Source: Kineosphaera limosa NBRC 100340
GTDB taxonomy: Bacteria > Actinomycetota > Actinomycetes > Actinomycetales > Dermatophilaceae
DNA: 64,000 nt
Assembly: GCF_000298215.1 (NCBI RefSeq)
Contig: NZ_BAHD01000019.1
Coordinates: 35,050 to 99,049, forward strand
Direction: 5' to 3'
The stretch's first letter is position 1; every line of letters begins with the position of its first letter. The translations under genes were made by a program, and so were the position numbers. This document shows, piece after piece, positions 37,056 to 47,920 of the stretch. Under the pieces are notes generated by a model. The model was not told where the DNA came from. It saw only the letters and a program-made list of their open reading frames with translations, and made no database searches.

Positions 37056-37840
37056 GTGTACTCCTTCTGTGGTCCCCGACGACCCCCGCACATGCAGTCA
37101 CCGACTCTAACCCGCAGCGAAAGACTCAGGCGCTCCCGGCTGCGGTCGATAGGCGGATGTCAGCAGGCTGAGCTGGCGCGAGCCGCCGTCGAGTCACGCG
37201 GTCCGCACCTCTTGTGCGCGATGTGGATTCTCCAGGTAGAGATCTCTCATCGTTGTCATCGGTCGTGTGGACGGTGTGGAAGACGGGGATGCGCGCTGGT
37301 CGGCAGGCGTGTCGCGGGTGTGCACAGTCGTGTGCAGCGGCGGTGGATGAACGGCTCGGCCTGTGCACGAGCCCTGGCGGCCCACAGCGGTGCGCGCACG
37401 CGCCCACAGCTCATCAACAGAAGCTGCCCGACTCGTTCACCGGATGACACCGGATGTCCACGTCTCGTCCACAGGGGCGTCACCGCGCGTCGAGTTTTGG
37501 ATATCCACAGGGTTTTCCCCATCTGTGGGTACATCGTCGCACGTCACAGGCTCGGCCCGGAGGATCGAGTGAGATTCAGGCCACAGACTCCACAGCTGTG
37601 GACGACCATTGTGGACAAGTGTCTTGAACGATGTCCCGGTGCCTTTGCTGGACGGCCGTCACGAACGTGTGACCTGGGTCTCTGCGGTTTGCCGGCTCGC
37701 GGAGTCGGCACCGGTCGCCGAGCTCGGCGGGCGTTGATATCAGTGGATAATCGGTGGATAACCGTTGCGGCACGCAGGAACTCGCGACCGAAGCGGGCGG
37801 CAGGGCGGCTCGCAGCGTCGTTCTGGGGCGCGGTTGTGGA
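37056..37840. other. oriC: oriC: replication origin between dnaA and dnaN
   Basis: This 785-bp gene-free region carries several DnaA boxes in both orientations: TGTGGACGG (37266), TCGTCCACA (37465), ATATCCACA (37501), TGTGGACGA (37597), TGTGGACAA (37610), and the close pair AGTGGATAA (37742) and GGTGGATAA (37753). Relatively AT-rich stretches (GAGTTTTGGATATCC near 37493, TTGATATCAGTGGATAA near 37734) are candidate unwinding elements. Short frames inside it have no homology-like content. Position and composition are those expected of an actinobacterial origin. Confidence 0.9.
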
Positions 37841-39391
37841 TTAGGTGGCCTGGGCCTGCGAGCGGATGCGCGTCGTCAGTTCGGTGACCTGGTTGTAGAC
37901 CGAACGTCGCTCGGCCATGAGAGTCCGGATCTTGCGGTCGGCGTGAATCACCGTCGTGTGATCGCGCCCACCGAACTGCTGCCCGATCTTCGGCAACGAC
38001 AATTCGGTCAATTCGCGGCAGAGGTACATGGCGATCTGCCGGGCGTTGACGAGCACCCGGGAGCGCGAGGCGCCGCACAGGTCGTCGATCGTCAGCCCGA
38101 AGTAGTCGGCCGTCTGCGCCATGATCGTCGCCGCGGTGATGGCGCTGGCCTTGTCGGGCATGAGGTCCTTGAGCACGACCTCGGCCAAGGCCAGATCGGT
38201 CTCCTGCCGGTTGAGGCTGGCGAAGGCCGTGACCCGGATCAGCGCGCCCTCCAGCTCGCGGATGTTGGTGCTGATCCGAGAGGCGATGAACTCCAAGACG
38301 TCGTCGGGGATGCTGAGCCGCTCTTGCACCGCCTTCTTGGACAAGATGGCGATGCGGGTCTCCAGGTCGGGCGGCTGAACGTCGGTCAGTAGGCCCCACT
38401 CGAACCGACTGCGCATGCGCTCTTCGAAGCCCGAGAGTTGCTTGGGCGGCACGTCGGAGGTGATGACGACCTGCTTGTCGGCGTTGTGCAGCGTATTGAA
38501 CGTATGGAAGAACTCTTCCTGTGTCTGCATCTTGCCGGAGAGAAACTGGATGTCGTCGATGAGCAGCACGTCGATGTCGCGGTAGCGGCGCTGGAAGCCG
38601 GCCGCCTTGTCGTCGCGGATGCTGTTGATGAAGTCGTTGGTGAACTCTTCGGAGTTGACGTACTTCACCCGCACGTTCGGGTACAGGTTGCGCGCGTAGT
38701 CGCCGATGGCGTGCAACAGGTGCGTCTTGCCCAGGCCGGACTCGCCGTAGATGAACAGCGGGTTGTACGCCTTGGCGGGGGCCTCGGCGACAGCGACGGC
38801 CGCGGCGTGGGCGAAGCGGTTGCCGGCTCCGATGACGAAGGTGTCGAACGTGTACTTGGGGTTCAGCCGCGGCGGTTCGGCGGACTCGCGCGGGGCGCTG
38901 CCGCGGGCCGCGCGCCGGTCGCTGAACGCCAGCGCCGCCTCCGGATTGCCGCCGGTGCGCGGGCCCGATGCCGGGTCGTGGCCGTTGACCGGGGTCGGGG
39001 GCGCGGGGGCGGCTCCGGAAGAGGGTGCGGCAGGGGTGACGGGGTGGGCCGAATCGTCGGGCGCGGGATCACGGGGGTCGCCGGAGTCGGTGTAGCCGGC
39101 GAGCATCGGCTGCTCGCTGTCGGGTAGGGGGACCCGCAGGGACGGATCGACGGTGACGGCGAGGCGCACCCCGCGACCGATCGTGCTCGACAGCGCCGCG
39201 ATGAGTGACTCGCGCGCCTTGGTCTCCACGATCTCCTTCGTGAAGTCGTCGGGCACGGCGACGAGCGCCGTGTCGCCGAGCATGCCCACGAGGGATGCCT
39301 GCGCCAGGAAAGCGCGTTGCGGCGCGGGCAGGCCGGCCTCGTTGAGGGCATGCAGCGTCGCTTGCCAGATCTGGGGAGCCTCATCCTGCAC
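37841..39391 (-). CDS. dnaA: Chromosomal replication initiator DnaA
   Basis: This 516-residue AAA+ initiator binds the DnaA boxes and unwinds oriC. Domain I is residues 1-90 ([14 protein letters not shown]...[13 protein letters not shown]); domain II is a Pro/Ser/Gly-rich linker to about residue 190; domain III has Walker [17 protein letters not shown], Walker [12 protein letters not shown] and the arginine-finger box [10 protein letters not shown]...; domain IV has the DNA-binding signature [20 protein letters not shown] followed by HTTV. The start is uncertain: GTG 39391 fits the family N-terminus, but the frame is open to 39499. DnaA boxes lie just upstream. Confidence 0.96.
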   Translation of the reverse strand: MQDEAPQIWQATLHALNEAGLPAPQRAFLAQASLVGMLGDTALVAVPDDFTKEIVETKARESLIAALSSTIGRGVRLAVTVDPSLRVPLPDSEQPMLAGYTDSGDPRDPAPDDSAHPVTPAAPSSGAAPAPPTPVNGHDPASGPRTGGNPEAALAFSDRRAARGSAPRESAEPPRLNPKYTFDTFVIGAGNRFAHAAAVAVAEAPAKAYNPLFIYGESGLGKTHLLHAIGDYARNLYPNVRVKYVNSEEFTNDFINSIRDDKAAGFQRRYRDIDVLLIDDIQFLSGKMQTQEEFFHTFNTLHNADKQVVITSDVPPKQLSGFEERMRSRFEWGLLTDVQPPDLETRIAILSKKAVQERLSIPDDVLEFIASRISTNIRELEGALIRVTAFASLNRQETDLALAEVVLKDLMPDKASAITAATIMAQTADYFGLTIDDLCGASRSRVLVNARQIAMYLCRELTELSLPKIGQQFGGRDHTTVIHADRKIRTLMAERRSVYNQVTELTTRIRSQAQAT

Positions 39392-39499
39392 GTCGTCACT
39401 GTACGCGGCGAGCCACCGCGCGCATCCCCGCTCGCGGAGCACGGGCCGCGCAGGTTCGACCGGCGGGGGGACGATCGGGTACGTTCGCAGCACGCACAC

Positions 39500-39532
39500 A
39501 TGTCCACACTGTTATCCACAGCATGTGGATGA
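39500..39532. promoter_or_regulatory. Three DnaA boxes in the dnaA promoter region
   Basis: ATGTCCACA (39500-39508), TTATCCACA (39512-39520) and inverted TGTGGATGA (39524-39532) start at exact 12-bp steps. The region lies between dnaA and rpmH, so DnaA autoregulation is likely. The rest of the 365-base gap to rpmH holds no gene; promoters for both directions are expected. Confidence 0.75.
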
Positions 39533-39756
39533 CGTGAGGCGCTCGGCGACCCGCGAGTTTGCTCAGGTGCGGCGCGCTACCGTACCGTGGATCCCTGGTC
39601 TTCCAACCCGGTCGTTTTCGCGTGCCCGTCACCGATCCTGATCTCCTGTAGCCGCCCTCGTGGCGCTTTTCACAGGTGCCCAGGGGCGTGAGGCGGGCGT
39701 CCGATCACGATCGGTCCCACCCCGCAGCGCCAACTGCAGCACCAACGGAGAGCATC

Positions 39757-39894
39757 GTGAGCAAGCGCACCTTCCAGCCGAACAACCGTCGTCGCGCCCG
39801 CACGCACGGCTTCCGCCTGCGGATGTCGACGCGCGCCGGTCGCGCCATCCTCGCCGGCCGTCGCCGTAAGGGTCGCGAGAAGCTCTCCGCCTGA
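39757..39894 (+). CDS. rpmH: 50S ribosomal protein L34
   Basis: This 45-residue, highly basic protein begins (M)[18 protein letters not shown] and ends RKGREKLSA, the standard L34 sequence. GTG 39757 is preceded by ACGGAGAG at the right distance; longer frames in the same phase upstream are not real. It begins the rpmH-rnpA-yidD-yidC-jag-rsmG operon on the arm divergent from dnaA. Confidence 0.98.
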   Translation: MSKRTFQPNNRRRARTHGFRLRMSTRAGRAILAGRRRKGREKLSA

Positions 39895-39906
39895 GCTCGG
39901 TGTCGC

Positions 39907-40320
39907 GTGCTTCCCGCACGCCACCGCATGCGCCGACCGCAGGACTTCACCGCAACGGTTCGCGCGGCGCGAGCAGGCAACCGCATCCTCGTCGTGCATG
40001 CAACGACGCCAGCGACGCGCGCCGGTCATCCGGTGCGCGTCGGTGTTGTTGCGTCCAAGGCCGTCGGTAACGCCGTCGTGCGCAACCGCGCCAAACGACG
40101 GCTGCGCGCTCTCCTGGCCGACCGTCTGCCCACGCTTCCGGCCGGTCTCGACCTCGTCGTGCGGGCCAACCCGGGCGCTGCAGGCACGACGCCCCAGGCT
40201 CTTGGAGAGGCTTTGGACAACGCGCTGAGCAGAGTGTTGCCCAAAGTCGGTTCGGCCGCGTCCCACGATGCGATACCACCGGCGCCACCATCTTCCGGAC
40301 CAGCCCTCCCGGTGCCCTGA
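39907..40320 (+). CDS. rnpA: Ribonuclease P protein component
   Basis: This 137-residue basic protein binds RNase P RNA to mature tRNA 5' ends. [20 protein letters not shown] is the RNR motif region that contacts the RNA. The start is GTG 39907, 12 bases after rpmH. A disordered C-terminal tail (about residues 115-137, Pro/Ser-rich) extends the usual 115-120 residues. The stop is followed after two bases by the yidD start. Confidence 0.96.
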   Translation: MLPARHRMRRPQDFTATVRAARAGNRILVVHATTPATRAGHPVRVGVVASKAVGNAVVRNRAKRRLRALLADRLPTLPAGLDLVVRANPGAAGTTPQALGEALDNALSRVLPKVGSAASHDAIPPAPPSSGPALPVP

Positions 40321-40322
40321 GG

Positions 40323-40781
40323 ATGAGCAGCGAGGGGGGGCGGGAGTCGTCGGGCGGTACCGCGGCGGAGACGGCTCGCGAGACGCTGCGGCGCTGGGGT
40401 GCCCTGCCGCTGGTGGCGCTGGTTCGCGGCTATCAGCTGTTCCTGTCGCCACTGTTGCCCAGCACCTGCCGCTTCTACCCCAGTTGCTCGGCCTACTCGC
40501 TGACCGCGCTGCGCCGGTTCGGTCCGATCACCGGCACCTGGTTGACGATCCGGCGGCTGGGCAGATGTCATCCATGGAACCCCGGAGGCGTCGACCACGT
40601 TCCACGGCGCGGAGCCGACGGGCGACCTATCGGTCGCGCCCAATGGGTGGCGCCCGCAGTGGGCGGCGCGCCAACACGACAGAATGACCACCACGTAAGC
40701 GACCGGCACACTGGGCGCGACGACGATCCCGCCCCGGCGGATCGTCCACGCCACGCGACAGACGAACGAAGGACAGGCTGA
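40323..40781 (+). CDS. yidD: Membrane protein insertion efficiency factor YidD
   Basis: This is a 152-residue protein. The conserved core is [21 protein letters not shown] (about residues 36-56, split here as [14 protein letters not shown] and [11 protein letters not shown]) with the paired Cys residues, then [13 protein letters not shown]. The core is a small hydrophobic/cysteine protein that assists membrane insertion. N-terminal (30 residues) and C-terminal (55 residues, polar) extensions make it longer than the usual 70-100. It lies between rnpA and yidC in the conserved order. Confidence 0.93.
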   Translation: MSSEGGRESSGGTAAETARETLRRWGALPLVALVRGYQLFLSPLLPSTCRFYPSCSAYSLTALRRFGPITGTWLTIRRLGRCHPWNPGGVDHVPRRGADGRPIGRAQWVAPAVGGAPTRQNDHHVSDRHTGRDDDPAPADRPRHATDERRTG

Positions 40782-40787
40782 CACGTC

Positions 40788-41801
40788 ATGGAGAGGTCCC
40801 TCTGGGAGCAACTGCTCTGGCCACTCGAGTGGTTCGTCGAGTGGGTGCTCGTCGCCTTCCACGCCGGCTTCACCGCCATCGGTATGCCCGCGGAGTCCGG
40901 CTGGACGTGGGTGCTGTCGATCGTGGGGCTCGTCGTCGTGATCCGCACGATCCTCATCCCGCTGTTCGTCAAGCAGATCCAATCGTCGCGGCGGATGCAG
41001 CTCATCCAGCCGGAGATGCAGAAGATCCAGAAGAAGTACAAGGGCCGCACCGATCCGGACTCCCGACAGGCCATGTCGCAGGAGACGATGGATCTGTACA
41101 AGCGCACGGGAACGAACCCGCTGAGTTCGTGCATGCCGATCCTGCTGCAGATGCCGATCTTCTTCGCGCTGTTCCGGGTGCTCAATGGCCTCAAGGGCGT
41201 CTCGGAGGGCACGCGGCAGGCCGCGGGTCCGCTGGGTCAGGAGTTGGCGGCCCAGGCCGAACACTCCGACATCTTCGGCGCGTCGCTCTCCTCGACCTTC
41301 CTGTACTCCGGCGACTTCTCCGCCAAGGTCATCACCGTCATCCTCATCATTCTGATGTCGCTGACGACGTTCATGACGCAGCACCAGCTGATGCGCAAGA
41401 ACATGCCGCCGTCGGCGCTGGAAGGTCCGTTCGCCCAGCAGCAGAAGATGCTGCTGTACATCCTGCCTGCGGTGTTCGCGATCTCCGGCGTCAACTTCCC
41501 CATCGGTGTGCTGCTCTACTGGTTCACCACCAACCTGTGGTCGCTGGGTCAGCAGTTCTACGTCATTCGCCGCATGCCCGCCCCCGGATCGCCGGCCGAG
41601 CGGGCTCTGGAGGAGCGCCGCAAGCGGCGCGGCAAGGTGCACAAGAAGCTCACCGTGCCCGGTCTGAGCAACTCCGACGACGACGTGCAGGACGCCGTGG
41701 AGGGCACCGACGCGCAGGGTGGCGCGACCTCCGGCGAGGGTGGCCCGGCCAAACCCAGCGGCCAGCGCCAACAACCGAAACGCAAGAAGCGCAAACGCTG
41801 A
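40788..41801 (+). CDS. yidC: Membrane protein insertase YidC
   Basis: This 337-residue Oxa1/YidC insertase places proteins in the cytoplasmic membrane with or without Sec. Five membrane helices are visible, with the cytoplasmic hairpin MQLIQPEMQKIQKKYKGRT and the conserved SCMPILLQMPIFFALFRVL and FPIGVLLYWFTTNLWSLGQQ blocks. The hydrophilic groove Arg is in VIRTILIPLF. A highly basic C-terminal tail (about 60 residues, ending RKKRKR) is usual for ribosome binding. ATG 40788 is six bases after yidD. Confidence 0.97.
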   Translation: MERSLWEQLLWPLEWFVEWVLVAFHAGFTAIGMPAESGWTWVLSIVGLVVVIRTILIPLFVKQIQSSRRMQLIQPEMQKIQKKYKGRTDPDSRQAMSQETMDLYKRTGTNPLSSCMPILLQMPIFFALFRVLNGLKGVSEGTRQAAGPLGQELAAQAEHSDIFGASLSSTFLYSGDFSAKVITVILIILMSLTTFMTQHQLMRKNMPPSALEGPFAQQQKMLLYILPAVFAISGVNFPIGVLLYWFTTNLWSLGQQFYVIRRMPAPGSPAERALEERRKRRGKVHKKLTVPGLSNSDDDVQDAVEGTDAQGGATSGEGGPAKPSGQRQQPKRKKRKR

Positions 41802-41886
41802 TCCACTTTCGCTGGGGGGCGATCGGATCCGCGCACATCAAGAGCTACACACCCGCAGCCGCGGGTGTCCGGGAGGAGAAGTCGTC

Positions 41887-42684
41887 ATGAATGAGCACTC
41901 CGAGGCCGCAGAGAACGGCCCCGCCCCCAGCGCCTCGTCGGCCCCGGCCGAGGCTGCGCAGGTCGGCGAAGAATCGAGCACCGTGGTCTCGGCGGCTGAG
42001 GTCGAAGACGGCCTCGAGGCCGCGACCAGCGACGCGACCGATTCGGTGGACGTCGACGAGGAGTCCGAGGACGAGGATCCCGAAGACGAAGACGAAGACG
42101 AGGACTCGGACGACTCGGAGGATGACGAGTCGGACGACGAGGACGACTCGGCGGCCGGGTCCGGTGCCGGCGGGAGCCGGGGCCCCAGCGGGCGCCGGGC
42201 TCCGAGCGCAGAGCGCGCCGCTGAACTCGAGCGTGAGGGCGAGGTGGCCGCGGACTTTCTCGAGCGGCTGCTCGACATCGCCGACCTCGACGGCGACATC
42301 GACGTGGACATCGACGGTGACCGGGCTTCGGTGGCCATCGTCGACTCCGAAGAAGGTCGGGTGCCGCGCCGCCTTGTCGGCCCCGAGGGCAAGGTGCTCG
42401 AGGCGCTGCAGGAGTTGACGCGGATGGCCGTGCAGGCCGCCACCGGCGAACGCAGCCGCCTCATGCTCGACGTGGCCGACCACCGGGCACACCGCCGCGA
42501 GGAGGTGCTCGCCGTCACCCGCCGCGCCATCGAGGACGTGCGCGCCAGTGGTGAGCCCGCGCCGCTGGCGCCGATGAGCGCCTTCGAACGCAAGGTCGCC
42601 CACGACGAGGTGCTGGCCGCCGGTCTCATCTCGGAGTCCGAGGGGACCGAACCGAGCCGGCACGTCGTCGTCCTCCCAGCGTGA
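41887..42684 (+). CDS. jag: KH/R3H RNA-binding protein Jag (KhpB)
   Basis: This 265-residue protein starts at ATG 41887 with GGGAGGAGAAG upstream. Residues 1-110 are acidic, with an extraordinary Asp/Glu/Ser run (EDEDEDEDSDDSEDDESDDE). The KH domain follows (LVGPEGKVLEALQELTRMAV) and then R3H (RREEVLAVTRRAIEDV, SAFERKVAHDEVL, SEGTEPSRHVVV). Jag/KhpB binds RNA and affects cell elongation and division. The Jag-N domain of firmicutes is absent, as is normal in actinobacteria. Its stop overlaps the rsmG start (GTGA). Confidence 0.93.
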   Translation: MNEHSEAAENGPAPSASSAPAEAAQVGEESSTVVSAAEVEDGLEAATSDATDSVDVDEESEDEDPEDEDEDEDSDDSEDDESDDEDDSAAGSGAGGSRGPSGRRAPSAERAAELEREGEVAADFLERLLDIADLDGDIDVDIDGDRASVAIVDSEEGRVPRRLVGPEGKVLEALQELTRMAVQAATGERSRLMLDVADHRAHRREEVLAVTRRAIEDVRASGEPAPLAPMSAFERKVAHDEVLAAGLISESEGTEPSRHVVVLPA

Positions 42685-43520
42685 CCTCCGCTCCCTTCGA
42701 ATCGGCCGCCGACCCGCACCCTGGGTCGGCGGTCGACTCACGTGCCGCGTCGGCCACCGCGTCGAAGTCGGTGGCTGGCTCGGTGGTTCCGAGCGACTTG
42801 TCCGCGGCTCCGGCTGTCGTGGGCGAGCTCGTCGGGGAGCGCCTGGAGCTCATGGAGCACCTGGCGGGCATCCTGGCCACGACCGGTGTCGACCATGGGC
42901 TCGTCGGCCCGCGGGAGGTGCCGCGCCTGTGGGACCGGCACATCGTCAACTGCGCGCTACTCGCCGAAGCCATCCCGCAGGGCTCGCGGGTCGTCGACGT
43001 CGGCAGTGGGGCGGGACTGCCCGGCCTGGTGCTGGCGGTGGCCCGCCCCGACCTGCGGCTGGATCTCATCGAGCCGCTCGAGCGCCGGGTGCGCTGGTTG
43101 AACGCGGCTGTCGCGGAGCTGGGACTGGACACCGTGGCGATCCACCGGGGCAAGGCGCAGGCGCTGTGGGGCAGCGTCTCGGCAGACATCGTCACGGCCC
43201 GAGCAGTGGCGCGGCTGGGCCAGCTGGCGCAGTGGTGCCTGCCCCTCGTGCCGGTCGGCGGCGTGCTGCTCGCGATGAAGGGCGGCTCGGCGGCTCAGGA
43301 GTTGGCGGAGGATCGGGCCGTCGTCGAGGCCGCCGGCGGAGGTGGCCTCGAATTGCTGACGTTCGGCGAGGGGCTGGCCGAACAGCCGACCCGAGTGGTG
43401 CGGGTCGTTCGCGACCGGGAGGTCGCCGGTGACGCACGACCTGCCCGGTCCAATCGCCGCACCCGAGCGGCGAACACCGGTGGCGGGCACCGCCCACCCG
43501 GGCACGGGCGCCGCGGCTAG
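42681..43520 (+). CDS. rsmG: 16S rRNA (guanine527-N7)-methyltransferase
   Basis: This 279-residue SAM-dependent methyltransferase modifies G527 of 16S rRNA. VVDVGSGAGLPGLVLAVARP is the SAM-binding loop; DLIEPLERRVRWLN and VTARAVARLGQL are typical. GTG 42681 overlaps the jag stop. A 40-residue Ala/Ser-rich N-terminal extension and a basic C-terminal tail flank a normal core. Loss of this enzyme gives low-level streptomycin resistance in other bacteria. It is the last gene before the parA gap. Confidence 0.95.
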   Translation: MTSAPFESAADPHPGSAVDSRAASATASKSVAGSVVPSDLSAAPAVVGELVGERLELMEHLAGILATTGVDHGLVGPREVPRLWDRHIVNCALLAEAIPQGSRVVDVGSGAGLPGLVLAVARPDLRLDLIEPLERRVRWLNAAVAELGLDTVAIHRGKAQALWGSVSADIVTARAVARLGQLAQWCLPLVPVGGVLLAMKGGSAAQELAEDRAVVEAAGGGGLELLTFGEGLAEQPTRVVRVVRDREVAGDARPARSNRRTRAANTGGGHRPPGHGRRG

Positions 43521-43743
43521 CCAGGCGCGGCCCTCTCCGGTGTGTCCTCGCCTAGGCGACGCACGGGCACTGACGAGTTCTGACGGATGCTGGTGACGGC
43601 GGAATTTCGTTACGAGACAAGGGTGACGGCATCGACGCCCGACACACCCGGGCGGCCGACCCCGGCGGGGGGCCAAGCCACTAGCGTGGACGCCGCGCAT
43701 GCTCGGCGTCCGAACGGACCGGGCAGCTGAATGAAGGAGCGAC

Positions 43744-44853
<1,110 letters not shown>

Positions 44854-44941
44854 CCACCGGGCCTTCGAGGTTCCGGCTCATCTCGCGCGCAGCCGATTAG
44901 CAGTAGCGGACCCCAGACGCCGGGGAGGACCATAGTTCTCC

Positions 44942-46009
44942 ATGACCGAGATGAACCGTCGGAGCTTCGCCGCGCTGACCGAGGCAGCCACGGAGCTGGA
45001 GGCCGATGGCTTCTCCGGGATCCTGCGCGCCACGAGGGGCGGCGAGGTGGTGTACGAGAGCTGCCACGGCCTGGCCAACCGGGCCGACCGCAGCCCCATT
45101 CACCCAGGGACGCGGTTTGCGACCGCCTCACTCAGCAAGATGTTCACTGCCGTCGCGGTTCTCGTCGCGGCGTCACGAGGCGAGGTGAAGCTGTCGGATC
45201 GGGTGATCGACGTACTTCCGCGCCACCGACGACCGGCGACTCTCAGGGATGACGTGACCGTCGAGCACCTACTGACCCACACCTCGGGGATCGCGGACTA
45301 CTTCGAAGAAGACGAGAATCTGCCGGGCTACCGCGAGAGTGCCGACTCGCTCTGGCAGGAGGTCGCGAACTACACCGTGCGCGACGACTATTCGGCTCTG
45401 CTGCCGGTGTTCGCGGACCTGCCGCCGGTCTGTCCTCCGGGGACGACCTACCACTACAGCAACGCCGGCTACGTGCTCCTCGGGATGATTCTGACCCAGG
45501 TGTCGGGGATGCCGTTCGCGCATGCCGTCACGTCTCGGGTGCTGCAACAGGCCGGGATGCACTCCAGCGGCTACTTCGCGTTCGACGAAGTGCATCCCGA
45601 CGTCGCGATCGGGTACCTTCCTCCGCTGCGCGAGGGTGGGCCGTGGCGGTCCAACATCTACTCGGTGCACCCCGTGGGAGGTGGCGACGGCGGAGCCTAT
45701 GTGACAGCGGGTGATGTCGAGCGATTCCTCCGAGCCGTGCACCACGGCGGGGTCTGGCCCGGAGTCACGCCGGACGATCTGTTGACCCCGCGGATCCACG
45801 TGAGTGGCCGATGGTCACAGGGATACGGGGTGGAGATCCGCGACGACGGGGCGTTCGGCAAGGACGGTGGCGACGCCGGCGTGACTGCAGAGTCCCTCTA
45901 CCGGCCCGACACCGACACGACGGTCGTGCTACTCGCCAACATCGGCTCGGACGATCTCGACGGACTCGAGGAGTTGGCCCGCAGGTTCGTGGACGTAGCG
46001 CTGTCGTAG
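44942..46009 (+). CDS. Serine hydrolase of the beta-lactamase/class C family
   Basis: This 355-residue protein is inserted between parA and parB. The class C active-site motifs are [15 protein letters not shown] (SxxK, nucleophile Ser), [12 protein letters not shown] (YxN) and a GKDGGDAG loop in place of KTG/Hx[16 protein letters not shown] is the usual family block. There is no clear signal peptide, so it is probably cytoplasmic, acting as an esterase or D-amino peptidase; its substrate is unknown. ATG 44942 follows GGGGAGGA. Its composition resembles neighbours, but its location between par genes is unusual. I do not assign an antibiotic-resistance role. Confidence 0.85.
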   Translation: MTEMNRRSFAALTEAATELEADGFSGILRATRGGEVVYESCHGLANRADRSPIHPGTRFATASLSKMFTAVAVLVAASRGEVKLSDRVIDVLPRHRRPATLRDDVTVEHLLTHTSGIADYFEEDENLPGYRESADSLWQEVANYTVRDDYSALLPVFADLPPVCPPGTTYHYSNAGYVLLGMILTQVSGMPFAHAVTSRVLQQAGMHSSGYFAFDEVHPDVAIGYLPPLREGGPWRSNIYSVHPVGGGDGGAYVTAGDVERFLRAVHHGGVWPGVTPDDLLTPRIHVSGRWSQGYGVEIRDDGAFGKDGGDAGVTAESLYRPDTDTTVVLLANIGSDDLDGLEELARRFVDVALS

Positions 46010-46082
46010 GGGCGTTGCAGTCCTTGCCGTGCGACGGATCGGAGGGGTGGCTCTGTCTCCCGCCAAACGAGCGGAGTGGTCT

Positions 46083-46098
46083 CGTTTCACGGGAAACA
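46083..46098. promoter_or_regulatory. Degenerate parS-like site upstream of parB
   Basis: CGTTTCACGGGAAACA differs from consensus parS at the first base and in the centre (T to G), so it is probably weak. It lies 60 bp from a better site at 46143. Confidence 0.7.
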
Positions 46099-46142
46099 GC
46101 CACTGGCGCCGGCGGGTCGTGGTCCACGCGAGGCACCGAGGG

Positions 46143-46158
46143 CGTTTCACGTGAAACA
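46143..46158. promoter_or_regulatory. parS: parS site upstream of parB
   Basis: CGTTTCACGTGAAACA has a perfect palindromic core and 15 of 16 consensus positions. It lies 115 bases before the parB start and may also autoregulate parB. Confidence 0.92.
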
Positions 46159-46272
46159 ACCGGTCCGTTGCCGCACGGTGCGCCGCCAACACCCCGCGCG
46201 CCCGCGTGCATAGGCTCACCGAGGTGCACCGGGTCTACCCGGGCGAGTTACACGGGCGAAGGGAGACGGACG

Positions 46273-47439
46273 ATGTCGGAGCGGCGGCGCGGGTTGGGAC
46301 GGGGTTTGGGTGCCCTGATCCCCACGGAGGGATCGACGAGCACGGTGAGTCGGCCGCGGGACGTGTTCTTCCGAGACCGCGACGAGGAGCCCAGCAGCGG
46401 CAGCATCTTCCGCCCTTCACTGGGGCAGTACCCCACCGACTCCGCTGGAGGCATCGTCTCTGCCCCCGCTGTCGAGTCGCCAGCCGCCCCGTCGCCAGCT
46501 GTCGAGTCGGCGGCTGCTGCTGAGCCCCCCACCCAAGAGCCTGCTGGGGAGGGCGACTCCACTGCGGACGCGGACATCGTTCCGGTTCCGGGGGCCACCT
46601 TCGCCCTGCTGCCCCTGGACGACATCCGCCCGAACCCGCGACAGCCGCGCGAGATCTTCGACGAGGACGAGCTGAAGGAGCTCGTGCACTCCATCACCGA
46701 GATCGGCGTGCTGCAGCCCGTTGTGGTGCGACCCGTCCCGCAGGCGGACCGGACCGCCGACGGCCCCGCCTACGAGCTCGTCATGGGCGAGCGCCGCTGG
46801 CGCGCCAGCCGAGAGGCCGGCCAGCCAACCATCCCGGCGATCATCCGCTCCACCGATGACGACGCGATGCTGCGCGACGCCCTCCTGGAGAACCTGCACC
46901 GCACTCAGCTCAACCCCCTCGAGGAGGCGGCCGCCTACCAGCAGTTGCTGGAGGACTTCGGCTGCACCCACGAGGAGTTGGCCGGCCGCATCGGTCGCTC
47001 CCGCCCGCAGATCAGCAACATCATCCGGCTGCTCAAGCTGCCTCCGCTCGTGCAGCGCCGAGTGGCCGCCGGGGTGCTTTCGGCCGGCCACGCCCGGGCG
47101 CTGCTGGCCCTCCCCGACGCCGGAGCCATGGAGCGCCTCGCCCAGCGCATCGTCGCCGAGGGTCTGTCCGTACGCAGTGTCGAGGAGATCGTCGCGCTTG
47201 GTGGTGAGCCGGAGCGTCCCAGCCGACGCCCGCGCAGTGACAACCGGCTGCCCGAGCTCGACGACCTCGCGGCCTTCCTCGCCGACCGCTGGGAGACGCG
47301 AGTCTCCATCGCGATGGGCCGCCGCAAGGGGCGCCTGACGGTCGAGTTCGCCTCCGTCGACGACCTCAACCGCATTCTGGAGGCCATCGGCGAGCAGCCG
47401 GTCGACAGTACCCACGAGGCCAACGCCCTCGCCGGTTAG
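46273..47439 (+). CDS. parB: Chromosome partitioning protein ParB (Spo0J)
   Basis: This 388-residue CTP-dependent clamp loads at parS and spreads to form the partition complex. [20 protein letters not shown] is the ParA-contacting N-terminus; the CTP-binding domain includes [35 protein letters not shown] and [16 protein letters not shown]; the helix-turn-helix is [17 protein letters not shown]. The C-terminal dimer domain ends at about 388. A Pro/Ala/Ser linker (about residues 55-110) is long. ATG 46273 is preceded by AAGGGAGA. Confidence 0.97.
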   Translation: MSERRRGLGRGLGALIPTEGSTSTVSRPRDVFFRDRDEEPSSGSIFRPSLGQYPTDSAGGIVSAPAVESPAAPSPAVESAAAAEPPTQEPAGEGDSTADADIVPVPGATFALLPLDDIRPNPRQPREIFDEDELKELVHSITEIGVLQPVVVRPVPQADRTADGPAYELVMGERRWRASREAGQPTIPAIIRSTDDDAMLRDALLENLHRTQLNPLEEAAAYQQLLEDFGCTHEELAGRIGRSRPQISNIIRLLKLPPLVQRRVAAGVLSAGHARALLALPDAGAMERLAQRIVAEGLSVRSVEEIVALGGEPERPSRRPRSDNRLPELDDLAAFLADRWETRVSIAMGRRKGRLTVEFASVDDLNRILEAIGEQPVDSTHEANALAG

Positions 47440-47467
47440 CGTGCGAGCCCCGAGGGGGGACAAAGCG

Positions 47468-47504
47468 AAGGGGCGGGATCCGCGTGATGCGGGTCCCGCC
47501 CCTT
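47468..47504. terminator. Hairpin terminator between parB and trxA
   Basis: AAGGGGCGGGATCCGCG (47468-47484) pairs with CGGGTCCCGCCCCTT (47490-47504), apart from a short mismatch, around the loop TGATG. It can serve both convergent genes. Confidence 0.85.
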
Positions 47505-47520
47505 GGCGTTGGTGCGCGGC

Positions 47521-47847
47521 TCAGCCGATGAAGGGCTCCAACTCGCGCAGCAGGCGCGGCTTGGGCTGGGCGCCGATGATCGTCTTGGCGACGTCACCGC
47601 CGACGTAGACGTTCATCGTCGGGATGCTCGTGATGCCGTACTTGGCGGCGGTGGCGGGGTTCTCGTCGGTGTTGAGCTTGACGATGGTCAGCTTGTCGCC
47701 GTGGGTGCCGGCGATCTCTTCCAGGATTGGGGCAACGGCGCGGCAGGGGCCGCACCACGGCGCCCAGAAGTCGACGAGTACGGGCTTGTCGCTCTTCAGC
47801 ACGTCGGCCGCGAACGACGCGTCCGAGGTCTCCTTGATGTTTCCCAT
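47521..47847 (-). CDS. trxA: Thioredoxin
   Basis: This 108-residue protein has the WCGPC redox motif in LVDFWAPWCGPCRAVAPIL and the cis-Pro segment GITSIPTMNVY. It reduces disulfides of cytosolic proteins and is recharged by TrxB, encoded 73 bases upstream in the same direction. Length and sequence are typical. Confidence 0.97.
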   Translation of the reverse strand: MGNIKETSDASFAADVLKSDKPVLVDFWAPWCGPCRAVAPILEEIAGTHGDKLTIVKLNTDENPATAAKYGITSIPTMNVYVGGDVAKTIIGAQPKPRLLRELEPFIG

Positions 47848-47920
47848 GAGGGTCCTCTCGCAGGTGATGGTTGGGATGTCGGGGGTTTGGGCGGGGAGCC
47901 AGAGTCCCGCGCGGGGTCGG

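Noticed and set aside
37126..37773. Several short open frames inside the dnaA-dnaN gap
   Set aside because: They overlap DnaA boxes, have no ribosome-binding sites or family resemblance, and the region is the origin.
44942..46009. Beta-lactam resistance gene
   Set aside because: The protein has the class C fold motifs but no signal peptide and no KTG; many such hydrolases are esterases or peptidases, so resistance is not claimed.
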